Source: Roseovarius sp. (GTDB lineage: Bacteria > Pseudomonadota > Alphaproteobacteria > Rhodobacterales > Rhodobacteraceae). Taken from it: a stretch of 7,195 bases of DNA. A program made the position numbers and the translations under genes. Shown here piece after piece: positions 6,341-7,195 of the stretch. The DNA lies in assembly GCA_007125415.1 (NCBI GenBank), contig SLDH01000144.1:1-7195 (forward strand). Reading direction: 5' to 3'. Within the stretch, counting starts at the first letter, position 1; every line of letters starts with the position of its first letter. The notes below the pieces were generated by a model. The model saw only the letters and a program-made list of their open reading frames with translations. It was not told the DNA's origin and made no database searches.

Positions 6341-7166
6341 GTCCCGTCACATAATCATTCGTGCGCGCCAACTTGGGGTTGGTGAATACGGTTTCGGTGG
6401 CACCATATTCGATGATCCGGCCAAGATACATGAAAGCGGTGTTGTCCGACACCCGCGCCGCCTGGCTCATGGAATGGGTCACGATGACGATGGTATATTG
6501 CCCGCGCAGATCAGCCATCAGGTTTTCGATCTTGGCAGTGGCGATCGGGTCGAGCGCCGAGCATGGCTCATCCATCAATAGCACCTCTGGATCAGACGCA
6601 ACAGCGCGCGCGATACAAAGCCGCTGCTGCTGACCACCGGACATGCCGAGCGCCGACTCCTTCAAACGGTCCTTGGCCTCTTCCCATAGCGCGGCCGAAC
6701 GAAGCGCGCGTTCCACGGTTTCATCGAGAATCGACTTCTTCGTCACCCCGTCCACCCGAAGCGGGTAGATCACATTGTCATAGATCGACATCGCGAAGGG
6801 GTTAGGCTTCTGGAAGACCATCCCCATGCGTTTGCGCAGCGCGATCACATCGACGCTACGGCCATAGATGTCGAAATCATCGACCTCGATCCGGCCGGCA
6901 ATCCGCAATCCATCAACAAGGTCGTTCATCCTGTTAAGCGAGCGCAAGAGCGTGGATTTGCCACAACCCGACGGGCCGATGAGCGCTGTGACCATGCCCT
7001 TCTGGATCTCCAGCGAGTTGTCGAAGAGGGCCTGTGTTTCGCCGTACCACAGGTTGAAATCCTGAATGTCGAGCGCCACACCCTGGTCGCCAACCTTGAA
7101 ATGATAGCTCGTCGGCGCGTTGCGTTCGTCGCGGTCGTTATGGTCGAGAGTTTCGGTTTCGGCCAT
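6330..7166 (-). CDS. pstB: Phosphate ABC transporter ATP-binding protein PstB
   Basis: This is the 278-residue ATPase of the high-affinity phosphate uptake system PstSCAB. It acts at the inner face of the cytoplasmic membrane with PstC and PstA. All ABC motifs are present in order: Walker [10 protein letters not shown] (64-72), Q-loop Q119 in [16 protein letters not shown], signature MSGGQQQR (175-182), Walker B VLLMDE (195-200), D-loop SALD (203-206) and switch H231 in VTHSM. The LNRMNDL segment after Walker A and the FQKPNPF stretch are characteristic of PstB. A roughly 30-residue charged N-terminal extension before the core is common in alphaproteobacteria. The start at 7164-7166 is supported by AAGGAG at 7174-7179, seven bases upstream. 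The rest of the pst operon should lie beyond the right edge. phoU, the usual next gene, is not present downstream. Expression is likely under PhoB from an upstream promoter outside the window. Confidence 0.97.
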   Translation of the reverse strand: MAETETLDHNDRDERNAPTSYHFKVGDQGVALDIQDFNLWYGETQALFDNSLEIQKGMVTALIGPSGCGKSTLLRSLNRMNDLVDGLRIAGRIEVDDFDIYGRSVDVIALRKRMGMVFQKPNPFAMSIYDNVIYPLRVDGVTKKSILDETVERALRSAALWEEAKDRLKESALGMSGGQQQRLCIARAVASDPEVLLMDEPCSALDPIATAKIENLMADLRGQYTIVIVTHSMSQAARVSDNTAFMYLGRIIEYGATETVFTNPKLARTNDYVTGRFG

Positions 7167-7173
7167 TGGGGGG

Positions 7174-7179
7174 CTCCTT
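7174..7179 (-). promoter_or_regulatory. Ribosome binding site of pstB
   Basis: Read on the reverse strand, AAGGAG lies seven bases before the pstB ATG and fixes that start. A TAA at 7178-7180 overlaps it; this could be the stop of an upstream gene such as pstA, but only five codons of that frame are in the window. Confidence 0.75.
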
Positions 7180-7195
7180 AAAATTCGCCGGTAGC

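Noticed and set aside
7178..7195. Possible last codons of pstA on the reverse strand, ending at TAA 7178-7180
   Set aside because: The stop overlaps the pstB ribosome binding site, as operon partners often do, but five codons are too few to identify a gene, and the other two frames are also open to the window edge.
1..7195. CRISPR arrays, tRNA/rRNA genes, IS elements, FNR-type TTGAT-N4-ATCAA boxes
   Set aside because: By eye, no spaced direct repeats, RNA gene signatures, transposase motifs or FNR boxes in the non-coding gaps were found.

Overview
The window is high-GC, densely coded DNA. Its protein sequences look alphaproteobacterial, most likely Rhodobacterales (Roseobacter/Rhodobacter-like). 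That placement rests on recognising the protein families and gene order, not on a database search. The window holds one forward-strand respiratory formate dehydrogenase locus (1-5997), a short stretch with no convincing gene (5998-6329), and one reverse-strand phosphate-transport gene, pstB (6330-7166), which converges on the formate locus.

Formate locus: the 3' two-thirds of the catalytic molybdopterin subunit (1-1770; its 5' end, with signal peptide, first Fe-S cluster and active-site Cys/Sec, is off the window), the four-cluster ferredoxin-like beta subunit (1786-2382) and the cytochrome b gamma subunit (2395-3387) lie 15 and 12 bases apart with clear ribosome binding sites. An 80-base gap with a perfect 9-bp hairpin follows. 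Then come a Mrp/NBP35-type Fe-S carrier ATPase (3468-4562), a 51-residue single-membrane-segment protein (4580-4735, strong Shine-Dalgarno) and, 5 bases later, an exported protein fusing a predicted seven-bladed WD40 propeller to a C-terminal c-type cytochrome domain (4741-5997).

How the genes may work together: formate is oxidised at the Mo/W site of the alpha subunit. Electrons pass through the Fe-S clusters of alpha and beta to the two b hemes of gamma and on to quinone. The gamma subunit keeps all four heme-ligand histidines known from E. coli FdnI. The Mrp protein may load or insert the [4Fe-4S] clusters. The small membrane protein and the WD40-cytochrome c are the least understood members. 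Their position suggests an accessory role such as assembly, anchoring, or an alternative periplasmic electron path, but nothing in the sequence proves this.

The most interesting part is the downstream half of the formate locus: the dedicated Fe-S carrier, the tiny membrane protein and the propeller-cytochrome fusion. A secondary point is that pstB has no phoU directly after it, which suggests that 5998-6329 is a rearrangement boundary.
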